Part shown: positions 11,176 through 23,444 of the stretch, piece after piece
Numbering within the stretch: position 1 is the stretch's first letter
How the letters are laid out: each line of letters begins with the position of its first letter
DNA from: Owenia fusiformis
Lineage: Eukaryota > Annelida > Polychaeta > Sabellida > Oweniidae
Assembly (NCBI GenBank): GCA_903813345.2
Contig: CAIIXF020000012.1
Location: 8,081,615 to 8,145,614 of the forward strand
DNA: 64,000 nucleotides
Direction: 5' to 3'
The notes under the pieces: generated by a model
What the model was told of the DNA's origin: nothing
The model's input: the letters and a program-made list of their open reading frames with translations, nothing else
Databases searched by the model: none
Made by a program: the position numbers and the translations under genes

Positions 11176-11520
11176 ACAGCGGACAAATTTTTCGATACCA
11201 GCCTGTGTTTTTGACCTTGAGAAGGTCAAACATTTTTTTGACCTTTAGAATGCCATTGAAGGTCAAATCTATAGTCAGAATTGAACTTTTGAGAACTTCT
11301 AGATGATTTTGAAATAAAAATTGGTCAATTTGAAGCAAGTTGAAAAAATACCTCTTTGACCCTTTTTGACCTTGAGAAGGTCAATGAAGGTCGAATCTCA
11401 AATCTATAGTCAGATATGAACTTCTGATAAATTGTAATTGCTCAATTTGAAGCAAGTTGAAAAATCTTTTTGACCTTGAAAAGGTCACCGAAGGTCAAAT
11501 CTTGAAGTTCAAATAGAAAG
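11176..11520. repeat. GACCTTGAGAAGGTCA-rich repeat
   Basis: Repeated short palindromic motif GACCTTGAGAAGGTCA with AGGTCAAATCT and TTTGAAGCAAGTTGAAAAA. The same family, less regular, occupies 36730-37065. The AGGTCA words resemble nuclear-receptor half sites by chance composition; nothing nearby supports a regulatory reading. Confidence 0.65.
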
Positions 11521-12915
11521 AATATCGTTCAAGATCGCACGAGCCCCCAATCCCCCCCCCCTCTACACACAGCCTGGTTAAGGGCCTGGGTAATATAAAG
11601 AAAGACCTCAGACAAAAAATGTGAGTGCGTGTTATTTGGAACACTATATAAATAAACCCCAGCTGAGTTCACTCTCAATATTGCTCCTCGTGGCAGTTGC
11701 CCGCAGAGTTTTGTGAGACGCCACAAAACCAATCGGCCAATCAACGATGCGATATTTATTCAGTCCGTATAGACATTTTTAATATTTTGTCACGTGACGA
11801 AGCGAAGCGTTCTGGTTGGGTCTGTTGACTTAACACCGGGCCATGAACCGCCAAATATGAAAGGGGGAAACAAATTGACTTTTTTTATGTCACGTGGTCT
11901 CTAGACCCAGTGGGAAGCGACGATAAACTTGACCTATAATAATTTACAGATCAAATATATTTTTGATGATTTATTGTGAACTATGAGGTGGTATGTTTGA
12001 GCTGTTTTAGATGTACAATGATAGAGCAAGTGCTTATCAATCCATCGAAAATACTTTGTAGATCAAACGTAAGACTTCGATCATTTTGCATGAAATGCTT
12101 AAAGTGCGCATATCTTTGTTTAAGATAACATATATTCTATTTATGTAAAATGAAGAAAGTCTGGTCCAGCGTAACTCCCAGTGAATACAAAGCTGTCCAT
12201 CTCTTATTGATATTGCTAAAACCTAGACTTACGAGTATAATAGTTTACAGATACATTATTGATGATTTATTGTGAACTATGATGTGGTACCCTGTATATG
12301 TTAAAGTTAGTTGAGTCTTAACACTCTTGTCTTCGTTCAGTGGGATAGACTTTATGGCGTAAGCCTGGCTGTGTCAAAACACAGATGTGTGATATTAAAG
12401 ATTTATTGATTTTTGTATACAAAACAACACATTTGATAAAATATACATTTATTTTTGTAAGCTGACTCCAAATATCGTTATTTTATTGAATCCTGGTGTA
12501 AATGACGATGAGAAGTGATAATAAAATTCGGTGTGTATGTCATTTACGTCGCTGTCAATAACTTCGTATAAGGAACAGGCTTTGAACAGCTTTCGAACAA
12601 TATTCGAACGAAATTCATAAATGAATCGTGCGAAATTCTTGCAATTGATCGCTTTGTGAAATGTAATCTCATGGCGCAGACGTTCCTTGTTCCTACCACG
12701 TGTTAATGGCTTAATCTAAGATACTCAACCAACTACCAAGAGCCATAAGAACACGAACTGTTATATCAGCAGATGAATTAATGTCTGATTAAAGGAATTA
12801 AATAGGAATTATAAAAATGCCTTGTAATAATCTTCCGACATAAAGTCTTAACTAAATGGTGGATTATGCGGAAAGAAACGACGGGGTAGCTTCTCAAACG
12901 GCAAAATGTAGGTAA
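11521..12915. other. Non-coding stretch downstream of the glycosyltransferase gene
   Basis: Holds a C run at 11556-11568 and a partial direct repeat: GTGAACTATGAGGTGGTA near 11976 recurs as GTGAACTATGATGTGGTA near 12272. TTTATT at 12482-12487 is a possible minus-strand poly(A) signal for the gene at 12916-14004. No exon recognised. Confidence 0.35.
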
Positions 12916-14004
12916 TTAACCTACTGATATGTGACCATAGTAGTCTACTTTGATTGGATTCTTTGGCATTTTCAAAATATCGGGGTTCCAGTTCAAATTT
13001 GAAACAAGTTTATCAACTTGATCGGCTTTAACATTTCCTGAATAATGAAATCCTCGGTCTTGATGGTTCCGGGCAAACATATAATGATCGGGCAAATTTG
13101 GGAATACGCAATATAATTTGTGTATATGGCTGAAATAAATATGCCACATTGACCACATTGATTTCTGATAGTTAGTCTTTTGAAACGATTCATACCACTC
13201 CGTGTGACGTATGCCTTTCACGTATGGGTTAAATGATGCGTCAATGGACGCCGAATCGTACCATGCAAGGAATTCCCGCCATCTGTCCCTGTGTGGGGAG
13301 AATCCCCATGATCCAAGGATCGGATAGATGTATGCTGTGTAATTGAGAGGAACGACGATACCACCCGGGGCTGCTGCTAGCTGATTGACGTTGGCAAGGG
13401 CATAACCGCTTACATCAGTCCTTGCATCATATTGCGCATGCGCAGCTCGGAGCCATTCATAGAAGAATGGACTGACAGTTATATCATCCTCCAATATAAC
13501 CGCAATCTCTTTATTGTCTTCTGTAGGTCGCCATGTTTCCAACCACTGTCCATACAACCCAACGTGCTTTTTGTGAACATTCACCGTTTTCTTGCCATGC
13601 AAAAAAGAAAACGCCTTTGCAATCGAATATGTTATTTGGCTAACTGCTTTGGATTTTGACGATCGGTCTATGAATATATCTAATTTGACCCTGTGTCCGA
13701 TATAATCGACGTCGTTGAGAGATTTAAGACATCGGAGCAATGACACGGGACGATTATATGTTATCACGATTATCCTTAAATCCAAGTTAAATGATCCGAC
13801 GTTATTTGTGTTAGCATTAGTACTTTTGTTAAAATGGTGTCCATCATTTACAAATCCAAACGCATCCTTTACTGGAGTGACTTTATCCATTGATACAAGA
13901 CTGAATGACTTTTTGACGTGAACGATCACAATGAATATAAATATTATACTCGTGGACAAGAGTAATTGAAGTATCACACATATTTTCTTACGATTAACAA
14001 ACAT
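12916..14004 (-). CDS. Type II membrane glycosyltransferase, GT-A fold with EDD motif, intronless
   Basis: A single-exon protein of 362 residues, expected to be a Golgi enzyme. A short basic cytosolic tail (NRKK) is followed by a hydrophobic anchor at about residues 8-29 and a stem. The catalytic domain opens with LRIIVITYNRPVSLLRCL near residue 76, the sugar-nucleotide binding start of GT-A folds. VILEDDITVSPFFYEWL near residue 170 carries an EDD metal motif as in N-acetylglucosaminyltransferase I and POMGnT1; GSWGFSPHRDRW follows. Potential N-glycosylation sites are NKS and NYT. The first ATG is used because the anchor starts right after it. The resemblance to GnT-I is local, so family GT13 or a related GT2-like group is inferred, and donor and acceptor are unknown. 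No introns; a retrocopy origin is possible but the frame is fully open. Confidence 0.85.
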   Translation of the reverse strand: MFVNRKKICVILQLLLSTSIIFIFIVIVHVKKSFSLVSMDKVTPVKDAFGFVNDGHHFNKSTNANTNNVGSFNLDLRIIVITYNRPVSLLRCLKSLNDVDYIGHRVKLDIFIDRSSKSKAVSQITYSIAKAFSFLHGKKTVNVHKKHVGLYGQWLETWRPTEDNKEIAVILEDDITVSPFFYEWLRAAHAQYDARTDVSGYALANVNQLAAAPGGIVVPLNYTAYIYPILGSWGFSPHRDRWREFLAWYDSASIDASFNPYVKGIRHTEWYESFQKTNYQKSMWSMWHIYFSHIHKLYCVFPNLPDHYMFARNHQDRGFHYSGNVKADQVDKLVSNLNWNPDILKMPKNPIKVDYYGHISVG

Positions 14005-14337
14005 TTTGTTTTATATGATACTAGTTGTGTATGAACTGCTTTTACTCGGGGAGTATACAAAGCCCCGCTGCGATTTAAAAGTCGTGACCAAGTTCCCGCT
14101 GAAATCGCGAGCACAGTCCTATGTATTTGTATTACTTGTAGGGAAATTGACCAAAATGATGCAAATACTTCTTGCCGTTGATACTCCAGCAATACCTTGA
14201 TATATTTTTGACAAACAATGACATGAACAATGATTCTTTTAAACTGGCATGGAAAAAGGGCGTCAACGTGGATGTTTGCATAATTTACTGTGAATATATT
14301 ACTTTTATCGTTAAAATGAAGGCAATGAATATGATTT

Positions 14338-14380
14338 ACAGGGTGTCCCGAAAGTATGTGCCCCCCCCCCCCTATGCAGA
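14338..14380. repeat. Solitary mariner-type terminus beside a C run
   Basis: TACAGGGTGTCCCGAAAGTA matches the terminal motif of the element at 21420 (CAGGGTGTCCGGAAAGTA) but runs straight into a run of 14 C. No partner end was found. Confidence 0.5.
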
Positions 14381-17035
14381 CATATAACAGTGTCGTCATA
14401 GTATGTGTTTTATAAGGAAGAAAGGCTCGTATTCTGTCAAAATGTTGAAATAAATGAACTTGGCGCCAAAAACACGATTTTAAGAAAATGTCTCGACTTT
14501 TTGTAAAATACCAAGATTTTTGTAAAATATCCCAGCTGAATATCCAGATTTTTGTAAAATATCCAATTATTTCATAAAATATCCCTATTTTGTGTTCAAA
14601 ACCCTCTAATTATGAACGAGACATCATGATTTTCACTAAACAGTGAAAACAAATAAGTGTTAAAAATAGGCATTTTTCATGTAATTGAACATAGTTGAAA
14701 CAAAACGTATTTTTGCTCAACATTTTATGTATTCTAAAATATAATGCTTTTATCTGAGGTACGTCAGCATACTTTTTGATCGTTTCGATTGTAAGCAGCG
14801 TTGATATCTGGCTCCAAAACTGTGAATTTCGGTGAAATTGTCGATGTAACAGGACAACACGCTTTTGAAAACATGTCATATCTCAATAATAAATGGTCTC
14901 ATCTTTTAATTTTGGTTATGCTGGCATAGAGAACATTCATTCAGAGTGTGATGGGAGCACCAGATTTGATCTCCACATATTACCGAATATATAGACTCAA
15001 TAAAGTAAATGTAAAATTTATTCTTTGAAAATCGACATGGTCGTTAAAACACACCCACAGGGCATTAGGGGAATCCGAGAAAAATAGGTTATATGTGGTT
15101 AACAAGTCCTTCATTCAGTTTATCAGACCATCGTATTCCAAATCGTGATAATAATTGTGATTGAATCATAATGAGCATTATCTAAAAATTTCTGAAAATT
15201 CACCATTTTTCTTGTGAAAAACGACCAAGATGTAATCCAAACATGGGCAGCATTCTTGTGTAAAGATGGACACTATTCAAGAAAACATTATATCCACTCT
15301 ATTTTAACAAAAAGATTTTACGAAATAACCAGCACGACCAAAACTATAAGCGAATATGGTGTGAAACTGTGACAATCGACATGCGTGAAAATCGACATGG
15401 TTATACCATTGAACTCAACGCAGTAAATTAGTCACTTGTATAAATCACAGATGGATTAATTTGATTTTATATGATTACCAATACTCTGATAACACATTTA
15501 TATACAGTTTTACGGTAATTTACGCATAACAATCAATTGATAGACATTGAAAAGATAACAGCTAAATAGTTTTCTCTTTGTTCAGAGTACCTTTTCCAAT
15601 TTATACGTCTTTACAAAAATACGTTACATGCAAGTAGATGTCAACTTACTTGGAACTTCCATAAGCATAATTAACCGAAAGAAATTTACTACGAAAATCA
15701 CTATGAAGACCATTACAGCCCAAAATGTGTCAACCTCTGTGAATAGTGTTTCGTTCAGTGCATTCCCCGGGATTGCTTAATGCAATCATAAAGCCTATTA
15801 ACGTTTGGAATCAGTTTCCCTTTCAATGAATACATTATTCTCAATGGTGAACAGCATAAACAGGCATCTCTGATTTGTAATATGAAAGATCTTATAGCTT
15901 TTCAACGATGTTTATTTGCTTATTATTTTTTAATTACGATCTCGGATCTACTACTCGATACATTATTACGATCTATGTACAATATTCAGTATCCCTTCGT
16001 GAAACGTAATTCTTTGCAAATCATACAAAGAAAAACAAAAAGTAAGCAATGCTCGAGAATAAAAAAAAATCAAGACATGCGGTGCATAAAATTACGTTCC
16101 TCATTAAAAAATATCGCCAATTGAACTAGCATTATAGAAACATAAAGCACGAGATACGCATGCGACGATAGAGGCAACAAAAGCAAGATGATTTTCCCCT
16201 CTTCGAAAAATAAAACCGGGGATAGATCACTAAAAATATATAGACTGAGTTTCAAAGAAAAACAAAACATCAGAAGAAACAAGTTTGATAGCGAAAGGAT
16301 CGAGTCTGACACGAAAGAAATTTGTTTCTCTAAAGCGGAAATTTTAGCGACTAAAGCAAAAATCTCAGAATAAACCAAAGAATAGTAATAAAAACACTTC
16401 CAGTTGCCATGGAAAGGGGTTCTTGTGATAGGAACTTGGAGAGGGAGAGGGGGGGGGGGGTCATCGGCGAAGCGCTCTGCAGATAATGGTGTCAAGAGAA
16501 ACGTCTCTACACCAGTGCAGATGATTTTTATGATTGAACTATACGTCATCCTTAATGGACTGGACTCGACATCAATATCATGTTTCAATTGATAACGTAG
16601 ACTCGAGTAGAATAAGGACCGGCTTCTTGATTTGGAATATGTTAAAGGGACATTTCAGATCATATCTCGATAGATGATGTTTGTACTCCAATATGTCCTA
16701 AATGGTTGTCCTGTTGTGATACAGGAAAAACGTCACTACGTCAACTTGCAACTGGTTAAAGCATGTATTTAAAGCTAAACCCAAAGGAAAATTTTCTCAA
16801 ATTGTAAAAACAAGTCAAAGGACCATACCTGGTATGTGAGATAAAAAAGAAAACATATGCCAAGGGTGTCAAAACATTATTTTGACGACATGGCGTCTGT
16901 CATCCCATTGTCATTCAATCTAAAATGTAAATCTTGGTTTCATGAATCAGTGCGATGTTTTGGTAAAGTTGGTGTGAAAAGAATGTAGAAAAGATGTGTT
17001 CAGTGCATATAAACTTTGCGGACGTAATATGTACA
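14381..17035. other. AT-rich intergenic stretch
   Basis: Contains short repeats of TTTTTGTAAAATATCC (14490-14590), several GAAAATCGACATGG words (15030, 15387) that recur near 18740 and 18945, and a G run at 16448-16459. Overlapping ORFs at 16070-16592 on both strands are low-complexity and show no domain. No gene supported. Confidence 0.35.
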
Positions 17036-17039
17036 TGTA

Positions 17040-17064
17040 CATATATATATATATATATATATTT
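17040..17064. repeat. (AT)n microsatellite
   Basis: About eleven AT units at the 3' end of the LINE at 17036-18496; it doubles as that element's tail. Confidence 0.9.
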
Positions 17065-17294
17065 TATTGACTCTCTGATGTCATTACAATGACATATTAG
17101 TCACTAAAAACTACAATCTACAAAACTGACCTAAGACTAAACTAACTATTGAATACAAAAATAAAGTTGTTGTCAAATACAATTGTCAAATCTAATTACA
17201 TCATCAAATGTAAAATACAGAATACAAGATAATTGTAAAATACAAATATAACTTGACAGAAATTTAAATATCAGTGTGATGCATCGTTGACACA

Positions 17295-17870
17295 TTAATC
17301 CAATTTTTTGAGTGAATGATAGATGAACTTTGCTAAATGTAAAATTACATAAGAATTGTTGTGAGACATTAGTTTTTTAAAAATAATGTCAGGACTGCCT
17401 ACAAAATTTAATTGTATAAGGGTGTCAAACAAAATTTTTCTTTCTGTAGTGTTTTTCTTACAAATCATGATGAAGTGTTGATCATCTTCTAAAATACCAC
17501 AAATATTACATAAACGTTCATCTACAGGTTTTGGCTTTGGCTTTAAATGACGACCAAGTTCTATATGTAACTTGTGGGAACTAAGCCTAAATCTACAAAT
17601 TGCTTGCCTGTAATTTTTATTTTGAATATTTAAATAACTCTCTCTTTCAAAGACATTTTTGAATTTAACATAAGTTCTCAAGACAGGGTAATTTAATATA
17701 TCTTTGTTCCATTGAGTTTTATAATTCTGATACAGTGTTTTTGTTATTGTCTTGATAAAAATATTGTCATCATCAATCTTTTGAGTATCCCAATAAGATA
17801 ATAAATCACACTTTTTTAAAATATCAATGACTTTGTTTGACCAAGTGCCTTTAAAACCAAATTGACTCAT
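17295..17870 (-). pseudogene. LINE ORF C-terminal part with Cys/His motif
   Basis: 191 residues in the frame shifted relative to 17878-18496; it is the same ORF interrupted by a 2-bp slippage. It contains QAICRFRLSSHKLHIELGRH and a CNICG...H...C group, as at the C-terminus of many LINE polyproteins. It stops at 17295, followed by 3' UTR. Confidence 0.8.
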
Positions 17871-17877
17871 TTCACGG

Positions 17878-18496
17878 TCATATATATGTTTTATGAAGAA
17901 TGTTTCCTGGTGATAGATGAAGTAAACGGAGCCAATATTTAATTAATTTGATTTCAAAACGTATTTTTAACGGGTAGCGTCCCAATTCTCCATAAATTGC
18001 TGGTGTTGCAGTTGATTTTTTGACACCTAACAGACATTTAAGAAAAGATAGGTGCATTGTCTCTATTGTATTCAGATGTTTTTCATTGATCCACACCTCC
18101 GAGGCATAAGTTAAAATAGGTTCAACTAAGGAATCGAAAAGATGCAATGCAACATTAACTGGAATGTCATTAATTTTTTTATATTGCTGTTTAACTTTAA
18201 ACAGAGCTTTCCTTGCTTGCTCTTTCAAGTAAAATACATGCTGGTCAAAATTCTTTGTTTTACTGAATACACATCCAAGATATTTGTACTGCTCAACATT
18301 TTCTATAGCACTATCATTGAATCTGAAAATCGCATCAACTTTTGAGTTAAAAATAATTGATTTTGTCTTCATTGTATTAACTATGAGATGATATCTCTTA
18401 CAAAAATCAAAAAGGCAATTGAGCAAAATTTGAGCACCATCTTTACTATTTAACATCAAGATAAGATCATCAGCCCAAAGTAAATGGTTTAACTTA
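17878..18496 (-). pseudogene. Reverse transcriptase fragment (LINE), palm to thumb
   Basis: Open reading of about 200 residues starting at the catalytic WADD motif. YKYLGCVFSK and LTYASEVW are thumb-region motifs of LINE reverse transcriptases. It is truncated before the other palm motifs and ends at a TGA created by the AT-repeat frameshift. It cannot encode an active enzyme. Confidence 0.85.
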
Positions 18497-20161
18497 GTTT
18501 AACTTAGTTACTTAGTTTATTCTCTTTGACGATATTTTAGAATAGAATGTGAAACCGACAGGGCTTTGACGGAAAATTTTACATAAACGTGGTCATATTT
18601 GGATACAAATACACACTGGTTGTTTCTCAGTTCAGCTTGTTATATCCTACATATCAAAAATGTCGATTCGTGAAGTTAGCGGTCCCTAAAGTGAACTTTC
18701 TAACTCATTGCCATTTGTTTCTAATTGTCTTGTGAAAATCGACGTGCGGATGAATAGTGAACTAGCCTAAAGATCAATTCTTCCCAAATAAAACTGTTAT
18801 CATTTTCTTATCGTCTTAAGCATGCAGTCCAAATCAATTTGCGATTTTAAAGGACAGTTAAGTACCATAAGGAACGTTCTTGGTTTTTTGAAAATGATGC
18901 ATTCTAATTTGAATAGCTTGACACATTAATCAGGGGGTCAAGGTGTGAAAATCGACATGTTTGAGACGGACCCTAATTTCAATTTGAAAATTGGCCTATT
19001 GTTCCTTGGAGTTTACTTTAATGCTTTGGGTAACGAATGTACAAATGTTTGAAGATATATACTATATATCTATTTGAAAAAAACATTTTAGGATTTTTTT
19101 CACTTTTTAACAAAATTAATTTTACACTTAAGCGGTTTTGAGTGTAAAAACTACCGATTTTTCAATGATACCCTTCCGATTTTTGTTCAAAACTCCCAAA
19201 TGAGACGCCCTCGCAAAAATGAAAGTATGCGATAGGTTTTGTGATAAAACAAAATACACTAGCTAATTACAGTCATGTAATATATAGACCAGAAATAAAT
19301 CGAATTTTCAAGTAATGCCATGTGAGGTCCAAATAGATATGGAAAACCATGATAAAAGCTAGGTTAAATTGTATCATCATAAAATCAATTTGTGAGGGTG
19401 TGTTCACATTAATTAATAACGATGCTTTACTTGGTTTTAATGCAGATGATATTTCATGTACCAGGTACAGTTCCTGGTATATATTAATAAACAAAGATAG
19501 TAAACGACCCAAATACCATTCCAAAACGTAATATTTGTCAAATTACATAATGATAACCCCGATTTTCTAGCAATCTGAATTTTCTTGCCAATTTTTTTTG
19601 TAAATCCGATTTTCTCCCGATTTATTTTTAGCAATCCCGATTTTCTTCCAATTTTTTGGAAGTGTTGATATAGTTTTTATATACCCCCGATTTTTCTCAC
19701 GTTTTTTTCTAGAAATTCCAGTTAATGAAAACACCGAATGAAATCCTTTCGATTTTGAAATGAAATCTATGCATTTTTTCATAGAAATCCAGATTTTCTC
19801 CCGATTTTTCGAGAAAAAGTCCGATTTTCACCCCGAATTTTCATAAAAATTCAGATTCCTCCCAATTAAAAAAAGAATCCCGATTTTTTTTACTTGACAA
19901 GTATGCGTTTGTACGACGTGTCTAATAACGGGGCGTTAATAATAAATTAGAAAAGGTTGTAATAAAAACGTTTAAGGAGACAAACGAGATATATAATACC
20001 TTTAGCCCGTAGTGATTAAAGAATATCACAACGGCTTCGATATTTAATGCTGTTCACAGTTGGGCTTTATTGTCATTATTGTCAAGAAAATATTTAATTT
20101 AGTACCTGATAAAAAATGTCAATGTGGGTGTAACGAATAATGAAATATCTACAAGGATGTA
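18497..20161. other. Intergenic stretch with CCCGATTTT-type repeats
   Basis: Opens with TTTAACTTAG repeated two to three times at the LINE's 5' end. 19555-19900 consists of imperfect CCCGATTTTCTxxxAA units; the inverse sequence (AAAATCGGGATTT) is in the PAN gene intron at 25535-25640, together with the flank TTTGTCAAATTAC. No gene recognised. Confidence 0.45.
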
Positions 20162-21245
20162 CAGGGTGATGCAGAAGTAACGTAAAAGGTGTTTCCATTT
20201 CAATGCTGCTTGACCAATCATCTTGAAACTTGGTACAGATGTTCACCAAACATTCATGAATTAACATCATAAAAATAAAGCTTTTATTATTTGATTGGTT
20301 CATTTCATGGTTACTATGGTAACCCTATGTGACGTCACCCGGGGCAAATTCAATTTTGCGAAAGAAATAACTAAAAACTCTTCTCGACTTGATAAACCAA
20401 AATGAATATCAATAATCTTTCAATGTACATTTTTTTTTGTTTCCTGTTACCATCCAAACATCAGAGTAGCATTATGTCAAACGTACTTTATCAATTATTC
20501 TATCTTCTGAGAAAGTGTTCAACCGTGGGTTTTCAATCCTATGGTTCAACCGAGCATCACAATTTGCTTAGGGAATTTGACTGAGTGGTCCACAACTCGT
20601 ACAAAAGGCTGTGGTGTGTACGTGTATGTCTATGTATGGGTGACGTTAATGACGTTAGTTACGATCGTATATATACGGGATATACCCAAGAGGTATTTCT
20701 CACCTTCATTGGTGGTAAACAAAATACAAAAAAAGCTTTTACTTGGATAAGGCCCCAGCCCAAAATGCCTACCTGACAACCAGGAAATTGTTTGGGGAGC
20801 AAATGGAATCAGTTTTCAAACTTCAGATGACACTAAGAAATATGTTGTTGGAGCATTCCAAAATTGAGTTATCGGATATTATTGGATTTTGAGAATGTTT
20901 GCCGAGTTAGTAGTACAATGAGAAATTAATTGCTTCTGGTTGCAATTGCACACAACTGAGCAATTAAATGTTCATGATTTTGAAAATAAAGTGTTTAAAA
21001 AGAACATTAATATTGCCTTTTTAAAATTGTCATTCCATTTCCTACTGAAACAAATAATTTGCCCCAGCTGACGTCACACCAGGTTACCATAGTTACCATA
21101 AAATCGACAAATCAAAAAGTAGAATCTTTACATTTAGGATATACATTCAGCTATGATTTTGGAAACATCTGCATCAAGTTTCATGAAGATTGGTCCAGTA
21201 GTATTGAAAAAGCAACATGTTTTACGTTACTTATGGATCACCCAG
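20162..21245. mobile_element. TA-flanked TIR element, 1084 bp
   Basis: The left end CAGGGTGATGCAGAAGTAAC and the right end GTTACTTATGGATCACCCAG are inverted copies. The arms match, with gaps, over about 90 bp (ACCAATCATCTTGAAACTTG against its inverted counterpart), and TA sits on both sides (20160-20161 and 21246-21247). A second inner pair is CCTATGTGACGTCACC against GCTGACGTCACACC. The TIR start and TA target fit mariner-type transposons. No transposase reading could be traced. Confidence 0.8.
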
Positions 21246-21419
21246 TATAACAAACTTTTAAACGAGACAGAGAAGAAATATAATGCTTTATCTAGCTGTT
21301 AGTAATGTATTGTAACCACCACTGTTAATAGCACTTAAACTTAACTAAACCAAATTTAAAATGTTATTCAATATCAAAAACAAACATCAGTTTCTTTATT
21401 TTTATTTTTGGACTACATA

Positions 21420-22488
21420 CAGGGTGTCCGGAAAGTAAAGATACACATGCTCTTATTTCATTAGATTTACCTATTGTGAGATGAAATTGCTACAGATTGT
21501 AGAATGACATTGTAACAATTTATCCTGCAACTGTCATGACAAATTGTTTCAAAATAAAAAAGTTATGGTTGTTATGGTAACAGGAGTCACAGGTATGTGG
21601 AGCAGCGTCACAATTATGTTTTAAAATTATTTTCTCCTGTTCATATAATTTTGACACTCCGTCGTCTGTTGCTATTATGCATCAAATTATGTACCACAAC
21701 AGCAAAAGGATTAGTACTGTAACATTATTTAATCATTTAACATTACTACTGTTATCCAGTATAATGTATTTTCCACATTTATTTAAAGATTCTTGGTGCA
21801 TTTTGACCGAAGATTCAAAGACCTGACAAAACCTTTGTTGTCAGTCTCTAAGATTGCTGATAACATTGGTTTCCAGCCGACTCTGATTTTTATGTTGACA
21901 TTTTCACAAATATTGCTTTAACATATTCATTAATGTAGAAGTCCAATGGGACATTATCAGGGAAATATGGGCCATTGTACAAAAAGGTTAATGCCAAGAC
22001 ATTCAGTTGTAAGATTTGTTTCTTTGGTTTGTGCATTGGAATATTGACTGTGGAGGTGCACTATTGGCTTTCCCATTAATCCAGGGACACTTTTTCTAAG
22101 CACTTATACACTCTTTTTCTTTCATTATACTTGTGACATTACATAGTTCTGATATGTATCAATGATACCATTATACTAAAGAAAATACTATGGCAGCAAG
22201 AATACAATATCGGACAAAAAAACTGATAAGAAATACAATAATAAACACTATTTCAAATGGTTATATTTTAGCAATTTATAACAATTTAGCGATATCCTGG
22301 AACTGCTCCGCATACCCCTCACCACCGTAACCATAACAACCGTAACTTTAACACATTTAGATTATATGTTATAAAAGTTGGTAGATGTATTGTAATGTAG
22401 TGCCTCTACAATCTGTAGCGATTTCATTACAAAAAAACTAAATCTCTTAAAATAAGAGTATTTGTATCTTTACTATCCAAAAACCTAA
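21420..22488. mobile_element. TA-flanked mariner-like element, 1069 bp, with transposase relic
   Basis: The left end is CAGGGTGTCCGGAAAGTAAA, then GATACACATGCTCTTATTTC. The right end has TTGTATCTTTACTATCC and AATAAGAG inverted; the last ten bases have diverged. The arms also share CTACAGATTGTAGA. TA is at 21418-21419. The interior carries a minus-strand transposase remnant (21790-22065). It is related in length and end sequence to 20162-21245 and 59434-60504. Confidence 0.75.
21790..22065 (-). pseudogene. Mariner/IS630-type DDE transposase relic
   Basis: On the minus strand NSAPPQ (for the family's DGAPPH block), then after a frame change PYFPDNVPLDFYINEYVK, which follows the pattern WPPRSPDLTPLDFFLWGYLK of the DDE transposase C-terminal half. 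Stops and at least one frameshift interrupt it. It is too decayed to place in a subfamily. Confidence 0.55.
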
Positions 22489-23444
22489 ACTTTAAGAAGA
22501 CCTTGTGGATGGCCTGATTTGTGAATTTCCCAAGAGTGCAGCTTTATAATACAAAGTCGCAAGGGGGAGGGGGTGTCAAGGGGGGGGGGGGGTTGTCATT
22601 TGCAATTCTTAATTACTTGATTTCAATATTGTTGGTATTGTTGTAAACAGTAACTGAGTCAATGTTTTATGTTCAACCTTGATTTCATGACTTTTAAACA
22701 TGAGTCGACAATTATGTAGGAAATTACAATTCTAAAAGTCGACGTGTCAACTCGTGTTTTTTACCATATTAAGCCAAAAACTGCATGTACTTTCAATTAG
22801 ATGATAAGTTTTTAAATTAGAGATGCAAGCTATAAACTCAAGAAAAAATTACTACTCGCTATTATTCTGATTGCACTAGACGAAATTTCCATTCCCGGGG
22901 AGCACTTTGGTGACACTTTGAAGGAGGATTTACAAGAGGTTTCATGCATTTTCATTGCTTTGTTTGAGCCTCATCTAAAATCATACTCAAATCCGATACC
23001 ATAATTTTGAATTAAAACGAAACATTAGACTCACCAGGCTAGATGATAAACGTTTCGAACATTGATGATTTGAGTTAAACTGTGGATATTTATATAAATG
23101 TGAGCCGGCATGTATTCGACAATTAATGTACACATATGATGTATGCATCAACGTTTGACTTGTAACGGGACATCAAAATTATAATTAATATGCTTGTTGA
23201 TAGGTGTATTGAAAACCAGAAGTTTACTTCGATTGTGGCACCATTCTCAGTAAATATTGATGAACAAGCTGACCTAATGGAATGAAGAAAGAAATAACAA
23301 CTCTGATGTATATAAGCTTTTATTGTTTCATAGAAAAGAGCCATTTTCCAGTGAAATATCAAATAAATATATTGCGCAAATTACATTGAACCATTAATGT
23401 AAAATTTCCGAGTTTGAGATACACGTATATTCACAAGTAACAAA
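22489..23444. other. Region upstream of the PAN-domain gene
   Basis: Contains a G-rich tract at 22562-22593 (runs of 5, 5 and 13 G). The last few hundred bases are AT-rich and should hold the promoter of the gene starting at 23445; a TATATAA-like word at 23310-23316 is too far upstream to assign. No exon found. Confidence 0.35.

Larger units (their letters stand above)
17036..18496 (-). mobile_element. 5'-truncated LINE with (AT)n tail
   Basis: The minus strand carries the end of a non-LTR retrotransposon. It begins inside the reverse-transcriptase palm at WADDLILM (about 18460-18490), continues through the thumb domain, and ends with a Cys/His segment (CNICG, then H and C) near 17480-17530. 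The frame breaks at 17870-17890, where an ACATATATATGACC stretch has lost one AT unit. The 3' end runs through about 250 bp of UTR with AATAAA into an (AT)n microsatellite at 17040-17062, a tail type common in LINEs that do not end in poly(A). The clade is not assigned. Confidence 0.88.

Noticed and set aside
11176-11520. AGGTCA words as nuclear-receptor response elements
   Set aside because: They are part of a repeat present also at 36.7 kb and lie far from any gene start.
16070-16592. 172-residue minus-strand ORF with membrane-like segments
   Set aside because: The complementary plus strand also has open frames, the composition is low-complexity and no domain or splice context supports it.
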